From positions 1 through 12,094 of the forward strand of contig DAOTTW010000344.1 in the NCBI GenBank assembly GCA_034437615.1: DNA of 12,094 nucleotides. Reading direction: 5' to 3'. This document shows, one piece after another, positions 1 through 5,916 of the stretch; within the stretch, counting starts at the first letter, position 1, and each line of letters opens with the position of its first letter. The notes under the pieces were generated by a model. That model did not search any database. It saw only the letters and a list, made by a program, of their open reading frames with translations, and was not told where the DNA came from. A program made the translations under genes and the position numbers. The stretch comes from DAOTTW01 sp034437615 (GTDB taxonomy: Bacteria > Chloroflexota > Anaerolineae > Aggregatilineales > Phototrophicaceae).

Positions 1-762
1 TTCTATCGGGTAATCAATCATGCTGGCGAATTCACCGACGCGGGCCGCCGCCGGAATCTGTAGGCCCCAGGGCAGGTCTGTTGGTACGCCGTATAGCTCC
101 TGATTGACGAAATTGGCCCAGCGTCCGATGGCCTGCGCCAGCGGCAGGGCAATGGCGGCAATATCGAGCCAGGGCAGCGCGGGCATCCCGTCATCGGGGA
201 AGGCACTCTCAAAGCGCGGCACCTGGAATTTTTGCGGCGCGTCGTTGGTCGCGAAGCGCTGATAAGCGTAGGTCGGCAACCAGAAGATAACCGCGAATAC
301 GATGCTGATGGGCAGGAAAATATAGTGAAAAACCCGTGCGACTGTATTATGCCAGCGGCTTACGTACAGGTATGCACCGAGCAGGCCGCCCAGCACTGCG
401 CCGAAAATGCTCAGGCCACCCGTCCAGATGGCAATTGCGCCGCCGTTAGGATTGAAGAAATTAGCCAGAAACCAGGCGGCATCGCGGCAAGGGTCGCTCA
501 GGTTCGGGTCGAAGCAGGGGGCGGTCAGCGATACAGGCGGGAACAGCACGAACCACAGGCGTGCTAGCAACAAACCGGGCAAAATTGCCCAGGTCAGGCC
601 ACCCCAGATGTGATCGGCGTCGTAGCCATTGCGCCGTGCCAAACGCGCCGCCACAAGCGCCGCCAGCAGCATCGCCGTGATGATGATGATGCCGTAATAA
701 CGGATTTGTATATCACCCAGGAATGTGCCGGGTAACAGGATATATTGATCGGTAAATTCCAT
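1..762 (-). CDS. lgt: Prolipoprotein diacylglyceryl transferase, 3' end cut by window
   Basis: This gene runs off the left edge; 254 codons are visible without a stop, reading leftward from an ATG at 762. Lgt moves the diacylglyceryl group of phosphatidylglycerol onto the lipobox cysteine of prolipoproteins in the cytoplasmic membrane. The family signature is clear: an R-Y-Y-G motif at residues 21-24 (equivalent to the conserved Tyr of the first membrane helix), GGLSIFGA at 115-122, and the Lgt signature GRWANFVNQE at 213-222 with the conserved Arg214, Asn217 and Glu222. Several hydrophobic membrane segments alternate with loops. Two variations stand out. The position held by His103 in the E. 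coli enzyme is Phe120; other residues occur there in many Gram-positive enzymes. There is also a polar loop with two cysteines at residues 83-92. The start lies 22 bases after the stop of the phosphatidyltransferase gene, so the two are probably co-transcribed, and both act on phosphatidylglycerol-type lipid metabolism. The Shine-Dalgarno is weak (AAGG about 12 bases upstream). Confidence 0.93.
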   Translation of the reverse strand, partial: MEFTDQYILLPGTFLGDIQIRYYGIIIITAMLLAALVAARLARRNGYDADHIWGGLTWAILPGLLLARLWFVLFPPVSLTAPCFDPNLSDPCRDAAWFLANFFNPNGGAIAIWTGGLSIFGAVLGGLLGAYLYVSRWHNTVARVFHYIFLPISIVFAVIFWLPTYAYQRFATNDAPQKFQVPRFESAFPDDGMPALPWLDIAAIALPLAQAIGRWANFVNQELYGVPTDLPWGLQIPAAARVGEFASMIDYPIE

Positions 763-784
763 GTGTCCGTTGCCTTTTTGGTGC

Positions 785-1390
785 TTAGTTGCCGTCTTGG
801 TTCAACTGTTTGGATACATAAATAAGGCGCTGCAAAACTGTGATGTGCGTGCCGATGGCCAGCAACAGCAAGCCCCACGCCAGCAAAGCCGGTAGCAGCA
901 GCATAACGAGAATCACAATGATACGTTCAAGCCGTGTGAAAATGCCTACGGGCGCATTGACGGCCACGCCGTCTGCCCGTGCCCGCACATAGCTGACAAG
1001 CAAGCTGCCCAGCAGCGCGAGTTGTGAGAGCAGCAGCAGGTCGAAGCGCTCTTGCATCGCAAAATAATAGCCCAAAGCGATGAAAATGAAACCGTCAGCA
1101 TAGCGATCCAGCGTGGAATCCAGCACCGCACCAAAGCTACTGACTTGCCCGCTTGCATCGCGGCGTGCTCGTGCAAGCGCACCGTCTAATGCATCCAGCG
1201 GCAAACCCAGCAGCAGCACCACGCCACCCGCCTGAAAATACCCCAGCGCCAGCAGCACGCTTGCCCCCAGTGTGATGAGCAAGCCCAGTACGGTCACTGC
1301 ATCCGGGTGCACGCCAAGCCGATGCAGGCTTTGGCCCAACGCGCTCAGGATGGGGTTGGTTAACTTGCGCAGATAGTCGCTTAACGTCAT
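785..1390 (-). CDS. CDP-alcohol phosphatidyltransferase (PgsA/PIP-synthase-like)
   Basis: A 201-residue integral membrane enzyme that transfers a phosphatidyl group from CDP-diacylglycerol to an alcohol such as glycerol-3-phosphate or inositol phosphate, releasing CMP. The CDP-alcohol transferase motif is present: Asp66, Asp69, Gly70, Ala73, Arg74, Gly87, Asp91 and Asp95, which bind the divalent metals and CDP. The usual spacing between the AR pair and the next Gly is eight residues; here it is twelve, suggesting a four-residue insertion around residues 75-86. A Gly-x3-Arg-x-Glu-Arg motif (residues 149-156, GIFTRLER) matches the conserved segment of bacterial members. About six hydrophobic segments are visible. 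I chose the ATG at 1390; the frame stays open to a TTG at 1435, but those extra residues are polar and unlike the family N-terminus. The acceptor alcohol cannot be read from sequence, so no symbol is given. It is the first gene of an operon with lgt. Confidence 0.87.
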   Translation of the reverse strand: MTLSDYLRKLTNPILSALGQSLHRLGVHPDAVTVLGLLITLGASVLLALGYFQAGGVVLLLGLPLDALDGALARARRDASGQVSSFGAVLDSTLDRYADGFIFIALGYYFAMQERFDLLLLSQLALLGSLLVSYVRARADGVAVNAPVGIFTRLERIIVILVMLLLPALLAWGLLLLAIGTHITVLQRLIYVSKQLNQDGN

Positions 1391-1433
1391 GGGTTTTAGT
1401 CGCTGATCTTGCTTACAGTGGACCCGCCGCCAC

Positions 1434-1462
1434 AATTTAGCACTTGTCAGCGGCTCTGTCGA
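1434..1462 (-). promoter_or_regulatory. Promoter of the phosphatidyltransferase-lgt operon
   Basis: On the minus strand, TCGACA (1462-1457) is separated by exactly 17 bases from TAAATT (1439-1434), which is preceded by TGC, an extended -10. Transcription would start near 1427 and give a leader of about 37 bases before the ATG at 1390. The -35 matches the sigma-70 consensus in five of six positions. The site is interleaved with the tRNA promoter on the other strand. Assignment rests on pattern only. Confidence 0.5.
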
Positions 1463-1472
1463 TGCATATACT
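1444..1472 (+). promoter_or_regulatory. Promoter of tRNA-Pro
   Basis: TTGTCA (1444-1449) and TATACT (1467-1472) are separated by 17 bases and each matches the sigma-70 consensus in five of six positions. Transcription would start near 1479, about 14 bases before the mature tRNA 5' end. The location and spacing fit a stable-RNA promoter well. Confidence 0.65.
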
Positions 1473-1492
1473 GGTCAGGCTAAGAATTTGAT

Positions 1493-1567
1493 CGGGGCGT
1501 GGCGCAGTCCGGCTAGCGCGCACCGTTCGGGTCGGTGAGGTCGTGGGTTCAAATCCCGCCGCCCCGA
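1493..1567 (+). tRNA. tRNA-Pro (anticodon CGG)
   Basis: The 75-base sequence folds into a full cloverleaf. The acceptor stem pairs 1493-1499 (CGGGGCG) with 1560-1566, the discriminator base is A1567, the D-stem is GCGC/GCGC (1502-1505 and 1516-1519), the anticodon stem is CACCG/CGGTG, and the T-arm has the loop TTCAAAT. The seven-base anticodon loop TTCGGGT places CGG at 1528-1530, reading proline codon CCG. The 3' CCA is not encoded (CAA follows), so it must be added by tRNA nucleotidyltransferase. A promoter lies just upstream and a terminator just downstream, so this is a single-gene transcription unit. Confidence 0.97.
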
Positions 1568-1576
1568 CAAATGGCG

Positions 1577-1626
1577 AAAGCGAAAAACCCATCTGTTGCC
1601 CGGTGCGCAGGTGGGTTTTTTGCTTT
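1577..1626 (+). terminator. Intrinsic terminator after tRNA-Pro
   Basis: Bases 1577-1595 and 1608-1626 form a 19-bp inverted repeat with only two G-T wobble pairs and a 12-base loop. The stem core is ACCCATCTG paired with CAGGTGGGT, followed by a T-run on the plus strand (1615-1621). The flanking A/T tracts make it potentially bidirectional, but no minus-strand gene ends here, so it most likely serves the tRNA. Confidence 0.85.
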
Positions 1627-1743
1627 AGAACCACCTGACAGCCACCACAACAGGTCTAATGCATTTCCTGCTTGTGTGTGTGCGAACGTTGCCCTACTAT
1701 GACTTTGCTCGATTATGTTTATTATCGGAATGTGCGTAGACTT

Positions 1744-2940
1744 ATGGAAACCAACTCTGAAATGCTGCTGAACGCAATCGCTAACCGCATCGCCAACGGT
1801 GAATTTCATCGTGTGACCGATGTCTGCAAGCAAACCTTGATGCTTTCCCGCGAAGAGGACAATCGGCCTGTCGAGGCGGCTTCGCTGATTGGTTTGGCGG
1901 CCTCACACCGCTACCAGGGCAAGTTTTACGAGGCGCGTGTCTTCAGCGATGGCGCGATGGAACTGGCCAGCCAGGACATGCCGCAATTGCTGGTCGAGGC
2001 GATCTGCGAGGAAGCGGCCATTCAGATCGACGCCAGTTCACGCAACTATGAAGCGGTGGTTGATTTCAAAAATGCGCTCGAAGTTGCGACAGAAATCGGC
2101 TATAAGACAGGCATGGCCAAAGCACTCTATGGGCTAAGCTGGGCCTTCACGTCGATTGGCTGGTATGGGCGTGCAAGCCGTTACGCCCGTGAAGCGCTGG
2201 AACAGGCCCGCGAACTCGATGACCACATCCTGCAATGTCAGGCGTTGTTGATGCTTGGCAGTGCTCAGCAAGGGCTAGGCAACGACGAAAAGGCGAAAGA
2301 GGCGTTTCGCCACGCTTTACGGATGACCAACCTGCACGCTTATTATTCGCTGGAAGGTCTGGCTAAGCTGGGGCTGGCCAATATCCATGCTCGGAGCACG
2401 CGCCACAGAGAGGATGCAGAGTCGTACTACGACCAGGCACTTACGATTGCGCAAGAAACGGGCTGGTTACGGCTGGAATTCGCCGTCCTGGATAGTCTGG
2501 GGATGCTGGCGCAAAACATAGAAGATTACGCCACCGCCTACGATTATTTTGAAGACATGCTCGATATGGCCTCAGAAATCGACAACCCAATCTACGAAGC
2601 AGGGGCCAATATGAATCTGGGTAAGTTGGCCATCACCGAGAAAGACTTTGATGTTGCACTGGAACGCTTCCTGATTGTTGAAAATATCAGCCGCTCTCAC
2701 AATCACCCGGCCATCGAAGCCTCGGCTAAGCTGTGGATTGCGATGATCCATAATACTTTTTACGAATACGATGACGCGCTCGAATATCTCAGGGGCGCAC
2801 GTGATATTTACACATCGCTTGAAGATGAGCCGGCTGCAAGCCGCGTGCTGCGTGAGATCGTGCTGACATCGGTTCTGCTGATCGTGGATAAAGTGCTGCG
2901 CCTTGTGGGTGTGCACCGCAAGAGCGAATACGACAATTGA
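1744..2940 (+). CDS. Tetratricopeptide (TPR) repeat protein
   Basis: A 398-residue protein built almost entirely of helical hairpins spaced about 40 residues apart, in the style of the long TPRs of MalT/Rapsyn-type proteins. Recognisable units lie near residues 45-78 (AASLIGLAASHRYQGKFYEA...), 125-158, 165-198, 204-240, 246-280, 286-312 and 325-358, each with small residues at the packing positions and an A-x-x-Y/F-x-x-A-L pattern. There is no signal peptide and no catalytic domain, so it is probably a cytosolic protein-binding scaffold with unknown partners. Residues 370-390 (EIVLTSVLLIVDKVLRLVGV) form a hydrophobic helix that could cap the solenoid or touch the membrane. I prefer the ATG at 1744; the frame extends upstream to an ATG at 1699 and a TTG at 1672, but no Shine-Dalgarno supports those and codon choice there looks non-coding. 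A weak GGA lies 14 bases before 1744. The gene stands alone and converges with the Wzz-like gene, 12 bases between stops. Confidence 0.82.
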   Translation: METNSEMLLNAIANRIANGEFHRVTDVCKQTLMLSREEDNRPVEAASLIGLAASHRYQGKFYEARVFSDGAMELASQDMPQLLVEAICEEAAIQIDASSRNYEAVVDFKNALEVATEIGYKTGMAKALYGLSWAFTSIGWYGRASRYAREALEQARELDDHILQCQALLMLGSAQQGLGNDEKAKEAFRHALRMTNLHAYYSLEGLAKLGLANIHARSTRHREDAESYYDQALTIAQETGWLRLEFAVLDSLGMLAQNIEDYATAYDYFEDMLDMASEIDNPIYEAGANMNLGKLAITEKDFDVALERFLIVENISRSHNHPAIEASAKLWIAMIHNTFYEYDDALEYLRGARDIYTSLEDEPAASRVLREIVLTSVLLIVDKVLRLVGVHRKSEYDN

Positions 2941-2952
2941 GCCTATTGTGCA

Positions 2953-3627
2953 TCACCGTGCTTTGTGGCGTGGCACATGGGCGACCACACGCAGGCGCAG
3001 CCGTTCGAGTTCATCGGTGCGGCGCAATGTGGGGTCTAGATATTCGACCAGCAACGCCAGCCCAAGCCCCGCAAATAGTGCTAAGCCCAATTGCAGCAGT
3101 GGCCCGAAGCGGTTCGGCAACGAAACCGGTGCAGGTGTGACCGTCGGCGCGTCTATGATCGTCACATCGGCTGGTTCGCCGCCGAGATGCGGGAAGTACG
3201 CCTGATTGCGCGTCTGCAAGACCTCAACCGCGACGCTTGCAGCCTGTGCGAGCGTCGCGGCTTCAGGATAGGATAACTGCACAGTGCCAATGCTGCGGGC
3301 GTTATCCGTGATGATGCCGAGTTGCGCCGTGTCGAAATCCTGCGGCATCGAGGCGTTCAGTTCAGCACGAAACGTACTACTGCGCAGCCACTCCGTAAAG
3401 GCGTTCACCGTGAATTCAGACGCCAGCCACACATCCTGGTAATCACCATCACGTTGCGGCAGGTTGAATTCCTGCGCTGCTGTATAACGGAAGGTCGCTG
3501 TAAAGCCGCCGCTGTACGTGGGTTCACCCAGTAAGCGCGGCACCGTAAACACCGCCACAACCGCAACAGGCAAGACTATCAGCCACCAACGGCGCAGCAA
3601 CACGCGCAAGATAAGCAGCAATTCCAT
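2953..3627 (-). CDS. Wzz-like chain-length determinant / polysaccharide copolymerase
   Basis: A 224-residue inner-membrane protein with the topology of the Wzz family. There is an N-terminal membrane helix (about residues 13-33, after the positively charged LLRRWW) and an extracytoplasmic domain of about 130 residues. A C-terminal helix (about 173-197) is preceded by the Pro-rich stretch APTVTPAPVSLPNRFGP. The short cytoplasmic tail EYLDPTLRRTDELERL...VVAHVP matches the juxtamembrane region of YveK/CapA-type copolymerases, which activate a BY-kinase and set the chain length of exported polysaccharide. No kinase domain (Walker motifs, Tyr cluster) is fused or adjacent, and the extracytoplasmic domain is short for the family. 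The ATG at 3627 has a good Shine-Dalgarno (GAGAGG, about 5 bases away); a frame extension to a TTG at 3720 would overlap the upstream gene and is unlikely. The aminotransferase gene ends 55 bases upstream, so the two may share a transcript. Confidence 0.8.
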   Translation of the reverse strand: MELLLILRVLLRRWWLIVLPVAVVAVFTVPRLLGEPTYSGGFTATFRYTAAQEFNLPQRDGDYQDVWLASEFTVNAFTEWLRSSTFRAELNASMPQDFDTAQLGIITDNARSIGTVQLSYPEAATLAQAASVAVEVLQTRNQAYFPHLGGEPADVTIIDAPTVTPAPVSLPNRFGPLLQLGLALFAGLGLALLVEYLDPTLRRTDELERLRLRVVAHVPRHKAR

Positions 3628-3682
3628 TTTGGCCTCTCTGCGTTCTGGTTTACGTTCTCTGCGTAGTGTGCCCGAAACACGT

Positions 3683-4522
3683 TTAGGCGTGCTCAGCGGA
3701 TTTATAGGTTTCAGCGTCAAAAAGCTGCATCACGTGCTGTACGTGTTCACCGACCTGACCATTGCCAATCTCGGTATCGTTGACTTGCACGACGGGCACG
3801 ACGCGCTTATTGGACGCGGTAATCATCACCTCATCGGCCCTGAGCAATTCCTGTAGCGGCAAATTGCGGATTTCCACGTGATACACAGGCTGCGTCAATT
3901 CCAGGATTACGCCGCGTGTAATGCCCGGAAGCAGGTCAATGGCTGGCGTCACCATTGTATCCCCATAGAAGGCGAAGACGTTGGTGGTGCTGCCCTCGGT
4001 CACGTTGCCGTAACGGTCCATGTAAAGCGCTTCGATGGCGTTGCGCTCACGGGCGTATCTTTGCGCCATGATTGCTGGGATATAGTTGGTACTTTTCGCG
4101 CCGGGGATGTAGCGCTCCATCGCGTAGGTGACGACCTTGATGCCGTCTGTGTACCACGTTTGCGGCAGTGGCTTCACGGGTGTGACCATCACCATCAAGC
4201 GCGGTTCGCCCCCCGGTGTGATGTTATCCGGGCTGATGCCACCTGTGACCACAAGCCGGATGTTGCTGTCGTCATGGTCGTTGCGAGCGAGCGTCTCCAG
4301 CACGATGTCGTAAATTTCGTCGTCGCTCCACTCGTATTCCAGGCCGATGAGCGCCGATGAGCGCCGCAGGCGTTCGATATTGCTGCGCAAACGGAAAGGC
4401 TGGCCGTTGTAAGTGCGCAGATAGTCAAACGCACCAAAACCCCGCAGGACAGATAGATCGGTTGCAGGCAACACGGCCTCGTCCGCGCTAACGTACTCGC
4501 CGCTAATGTAGTAGATGTTCAC
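3683..4522 (-). CDS. Class IV PLP-dependent aminotransferase (IlvE/Dat/PabC superfamily)
   Basis: A 279-residue fold-type IV aminotransferase. Visible hallmarks are RLRSNIERLRRSA-like residues 44-56 with the phosphate-binding Arg51, the catalytic Schiff-base Lys143 in GAKSTNY, the cofactor-contacting Glu176 in GNVTEGSTTNVF, and LLPGITR at 198-203. The family covers branched-chain amino acid transaminases, D-amino acid transaminases and aminodeoxychorismate lyases. The 'FDYLRTYNGQPFRL' start and overall length fit a branched-chain or D-amino-acid enzyme, but the substrate cannot be fixed from sequence alone. The start is taken as GTG at 4522, with GGAG eight bases upstream and the N-terminus NIYYISGEYV typical of the family; a longer frame to 4609 lacks a ribosome site. 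It is probably transcribed with the Wzz-like gene downstream, a pairing with no obvious metabolic logic. Confidence 0.87.
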   Translation of the reverse strand: MNIYYISGEYVSADEAVLPATDLSVLRGFGAFDYLRTYNGQPFRLRSNIERLRRSSALIGLEYEWSDDEIYDIVLETLARNDHDDSNIRLVVTGGISPDNITPGGEPRLMVMVTPVKPLPQTWYTDGIKVVTYAMERYIPGAKSTNYIPAIMAQRYARERNAIEALYMDRYGNVTEGSTTNVFAFYGDTMVTPAIDLLPGITRGVILELTQPVYHVEIRNLPLQELLRADEVMITASNKRVVPVVQVNDTEIGNGQVGEHVQHVMQLFDAETYKSAEHA

Positions 4523-4574
4523 GTCGGTTGCTCCGGGAAAAATTTGAATAGATTGGCTGCACAACTTGAACTCT

Positions 4575-4580
4575 ATCATA
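4575..4580 (-). promoter_or_regulatory. Possible -10 box for the aminotransferase gene
   Basis: TATGAT on the minus strand lies about 53 bases before the GTG start. Only a poor -35 (CTGATT, 16 bases upstream) can be suggested, so this is a weak call, supported mainly by its position in the divergent intergenic region. Confidence 0.25.
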
Positions 4581-4658
4581 ACCTGTAGCGTGCTGAAATC
4601 AGTAATCAATGCGAAGGTGATTTAATTGTGCAGTGCGTACAGCGAACGCTGCGATTCG

Positions 4659-4667
4659 TGCTACAAT
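4659..4667 (+). promoter_or_regulatory. Extended -10 promoter for the HEAT-repeat gene
   Basis: TGC followed by TACAAT forms an extended -10 element, with transcription expected near 4674 and a leader of about 40 bases to the GTG at 4714. No good -35 is visible at 16-18 bases, as is common for extended -10 promoters. The flanking sequence GCTACAATCGGCATA closely resembles the one upstream of the SH3/Excalibur gene (5867 onward). Confidence 0.5.
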
Positions 4668-4713
4668 CGGCATAGTACATGTGCGAAGCGTGCAAAAACA
4701 AGGCAAATCCGAC

Positions 4714-5838
4714 GTGAATAATCAACAGCAAACGCAACAATTACCCCTCTGGCATCCAGTCCCACAATTTGACATTCGCGGCTTATTACGCGGCCTTAAG
4801 CACAACGACGCGCACATCCGGCGACGAGCCGCCGCGATGCTCGGTGTAATGGGCATGGCTGCCGCTGTGGGCGAATTGCAGGCCGCGCTGAGAAAAGAGG
4901 CCGATAAACAGGTGCAGGAGACCATCCAAACGGCATTGGCGACCCTGACAGGCGAACGTGCAGCACTTGCAGACAGTATGATTATCACAGAGGATGCCCA
5001 CCTGGACCATGAAACCCGTGTCAAGCGCATGATTAAGCAACTCGAAAGCGATAACACCGAAGCGGTGGTCGAAGCGGCGACGGCGCTCGGTGAGCTAGGG
5101 GATAAGCTAGCCGTAGAGCCGCTGGTGTTTCTCTTCCGCAATGCGAAGGTCTCGATTCAGGTGCGGCTAGCAGTCGCGGAGGCCCTGCTAAAGCTGGAAA
5201 GCGCCCCGGTTGAGGTCACATTGTTGGCGACGTTGCGCCATAACGATTGGCATATTCGGCGCAATGGGGCCGCCATCCTGGGCCAACTCAAGGCGGAATG
5301 GGCGATTGAGCCGCTCGCACGCGCACTGCAAGACCCACATGGCACTGTGCAGCGCACCGCCCGCGCCGCTTTGCGGCATATTGGCACCCCGGAAGCGCGT
5401 CGCGCATTGGCCACCCGTAGCAGTAACGATAACGTCTCGCCCGTGCGCTCCGTGACCACACATCCCGACGATGCCGCACAGGATCAGGGCTTGCGGCCAC
5501 CGAACGGCGGCATTCTGCGCCGTGTGCAGGGGCCGCAAGAGCAAGCGGCGGATTACGAAGAAAACAAGGCTACGGGTACCGCAGCCCCGCCCGACCCTGA
5601 TGCGACGATTTACGCCCGCAAACAGGTCATTGATACCGCGCCACTCGATGAAGACAAGGTATCAGGTGACAAATCCCTGGTCGATACGGACAAATTGCCA
5701 GCCACGCGCCTCTTAGATGCTGAGGGCAGCGAACAGCATTCAGCGCCGACGCAACCATTGCGCGATCAGGCAAAAGCCACAGATGAATCGTCGCAGAGCA
5801 GCAACCCCGACGCGGATAAAAATCAGAATGACAGGTGA
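4714..5838 (+). CDS. HEAT-repeat protein with long disordered acidic tail
   Basis: A 374-residue protein. Residues 20-232 form HEAT-type helical repeats (PBS-lyase/EZ-HEAT style), with the pattern A-A-x-x-L-G-x-L-G-x-x-x-A-V-x-x-L seen around 38-60, 120-142 and 186-206. Two of the repeats are strikingly alike: LKHNDAHIRRRAAAMLG near residues 28-44 and LRHNDWHIRRNGAAILG near 174-190, pointing to an internal duplication with a spacing of 146 residues. From about residue 235 to the end the chain is polar, rich in Asp, Glu, Gln, Pro and Thr, and surely disordered. There is no signal peptide or enzyme motif, so it is probably a cytosolic binding platform. The start is taken as GTG at 4714 (AGG 10 bases upstream, 40 bases after the predicted transcription start); the open frame continues upstream to 4633, but that includes the promoter. 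GTG at 4681 is an alternative. No terminator is visible after the stop. Confidence 0.8.
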   Translation: MNNQQQTQQLPLWHPVPQFDIRGLLRGLKHNDAHIRRRAAAMLGVMGMAAAVGELQAALRKEADKQVQETIQTALATLTGERAALADSMIITEDAHLDHETRVKRMIKQLESDNTEAVVEAATALGELGDKLAVEPLVFLFRNAKVSIQVRLAVAEALLKLESAPVEVTLLATLRHNDWHIRRNGAAILGQLKAEWAIEPLARALQDPHGTVQRTARAALRHIGTPEARRALATRSSNDNVSPVRSVTTHPDDAAQDQGLRPPNGGILRRVQGPQEQAADYEENKATGTAAPPDPDATIYARKQVIDTAPLDEDKVSGDKSLVDTDKLPATRLLDAEGSEQHSAPTQPLRDQAKATDESSQSSNPDADKNQNDR

Positions 5839-5865
5839 CACACATTAGGCATTCTAGGCTGAAGC

Positions 5866-5874
5866 GGCTACAAT
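5866..5874 (+). promoter_or_regulatory. Putative promoter -10 for the SH3/Excalibur gene
   Basis: TACAAT at 5869-5874, preceded by GGC, would start transcription near 5881 and give a 36-base leader to the ATG at 5917. A weak TTAGGC (5845-5850) lies 18 bases upstream. The neighbourhood GCTACAATAGGGCCATA is shared in large part with the promoter at 4659, suggesting the same sigma factor or a common promoter type. Confidence 0.45.
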
Positions 5875-5916
5875 AGGGCCATAAGATCAAAAAAAACACC
5901 GCCAGGGGAAGTTGTC

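Noticed and set aside
232..613. Plus-strand open frames of 111 and 68 codons at the left edge
   Set aside because: They lie antisense to lgt, whose signature motifs are unmistakable; their composition (Gln/Arg/Ala-rich) is typical of an antisense shadow.
1493..1567. tRNA-Pro as an attachment site of an integrated element
   Set aside because: No integrase and no second copy of the tRNA 3' end are visible in the window; the flanking genes look chromosomal.
3878..4360. 160-codon plus-strand open frame
   Set aside because: It is antisense to the aminotransferase with its Lys143/Glu176 motifs; the His/Arg/Asp-rich translation has no recognisable domain.
4348..4374. 10-base tandem repeat (CCGATGAGCG, about 2.5 units) in the aminotransferase gene
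   Set aside because: It is in frame-consistent coding sequence for a conserved region (SSALIGLEY) and shows no sign of disruption; probably chance.
4633..4713. Longer N-terminus for the HEAT protein from 4633
   Set aside because: The extension would translate the predicted -10 element (4662-4667) and has no ribosome site; GTG at 4714 is more plausible.
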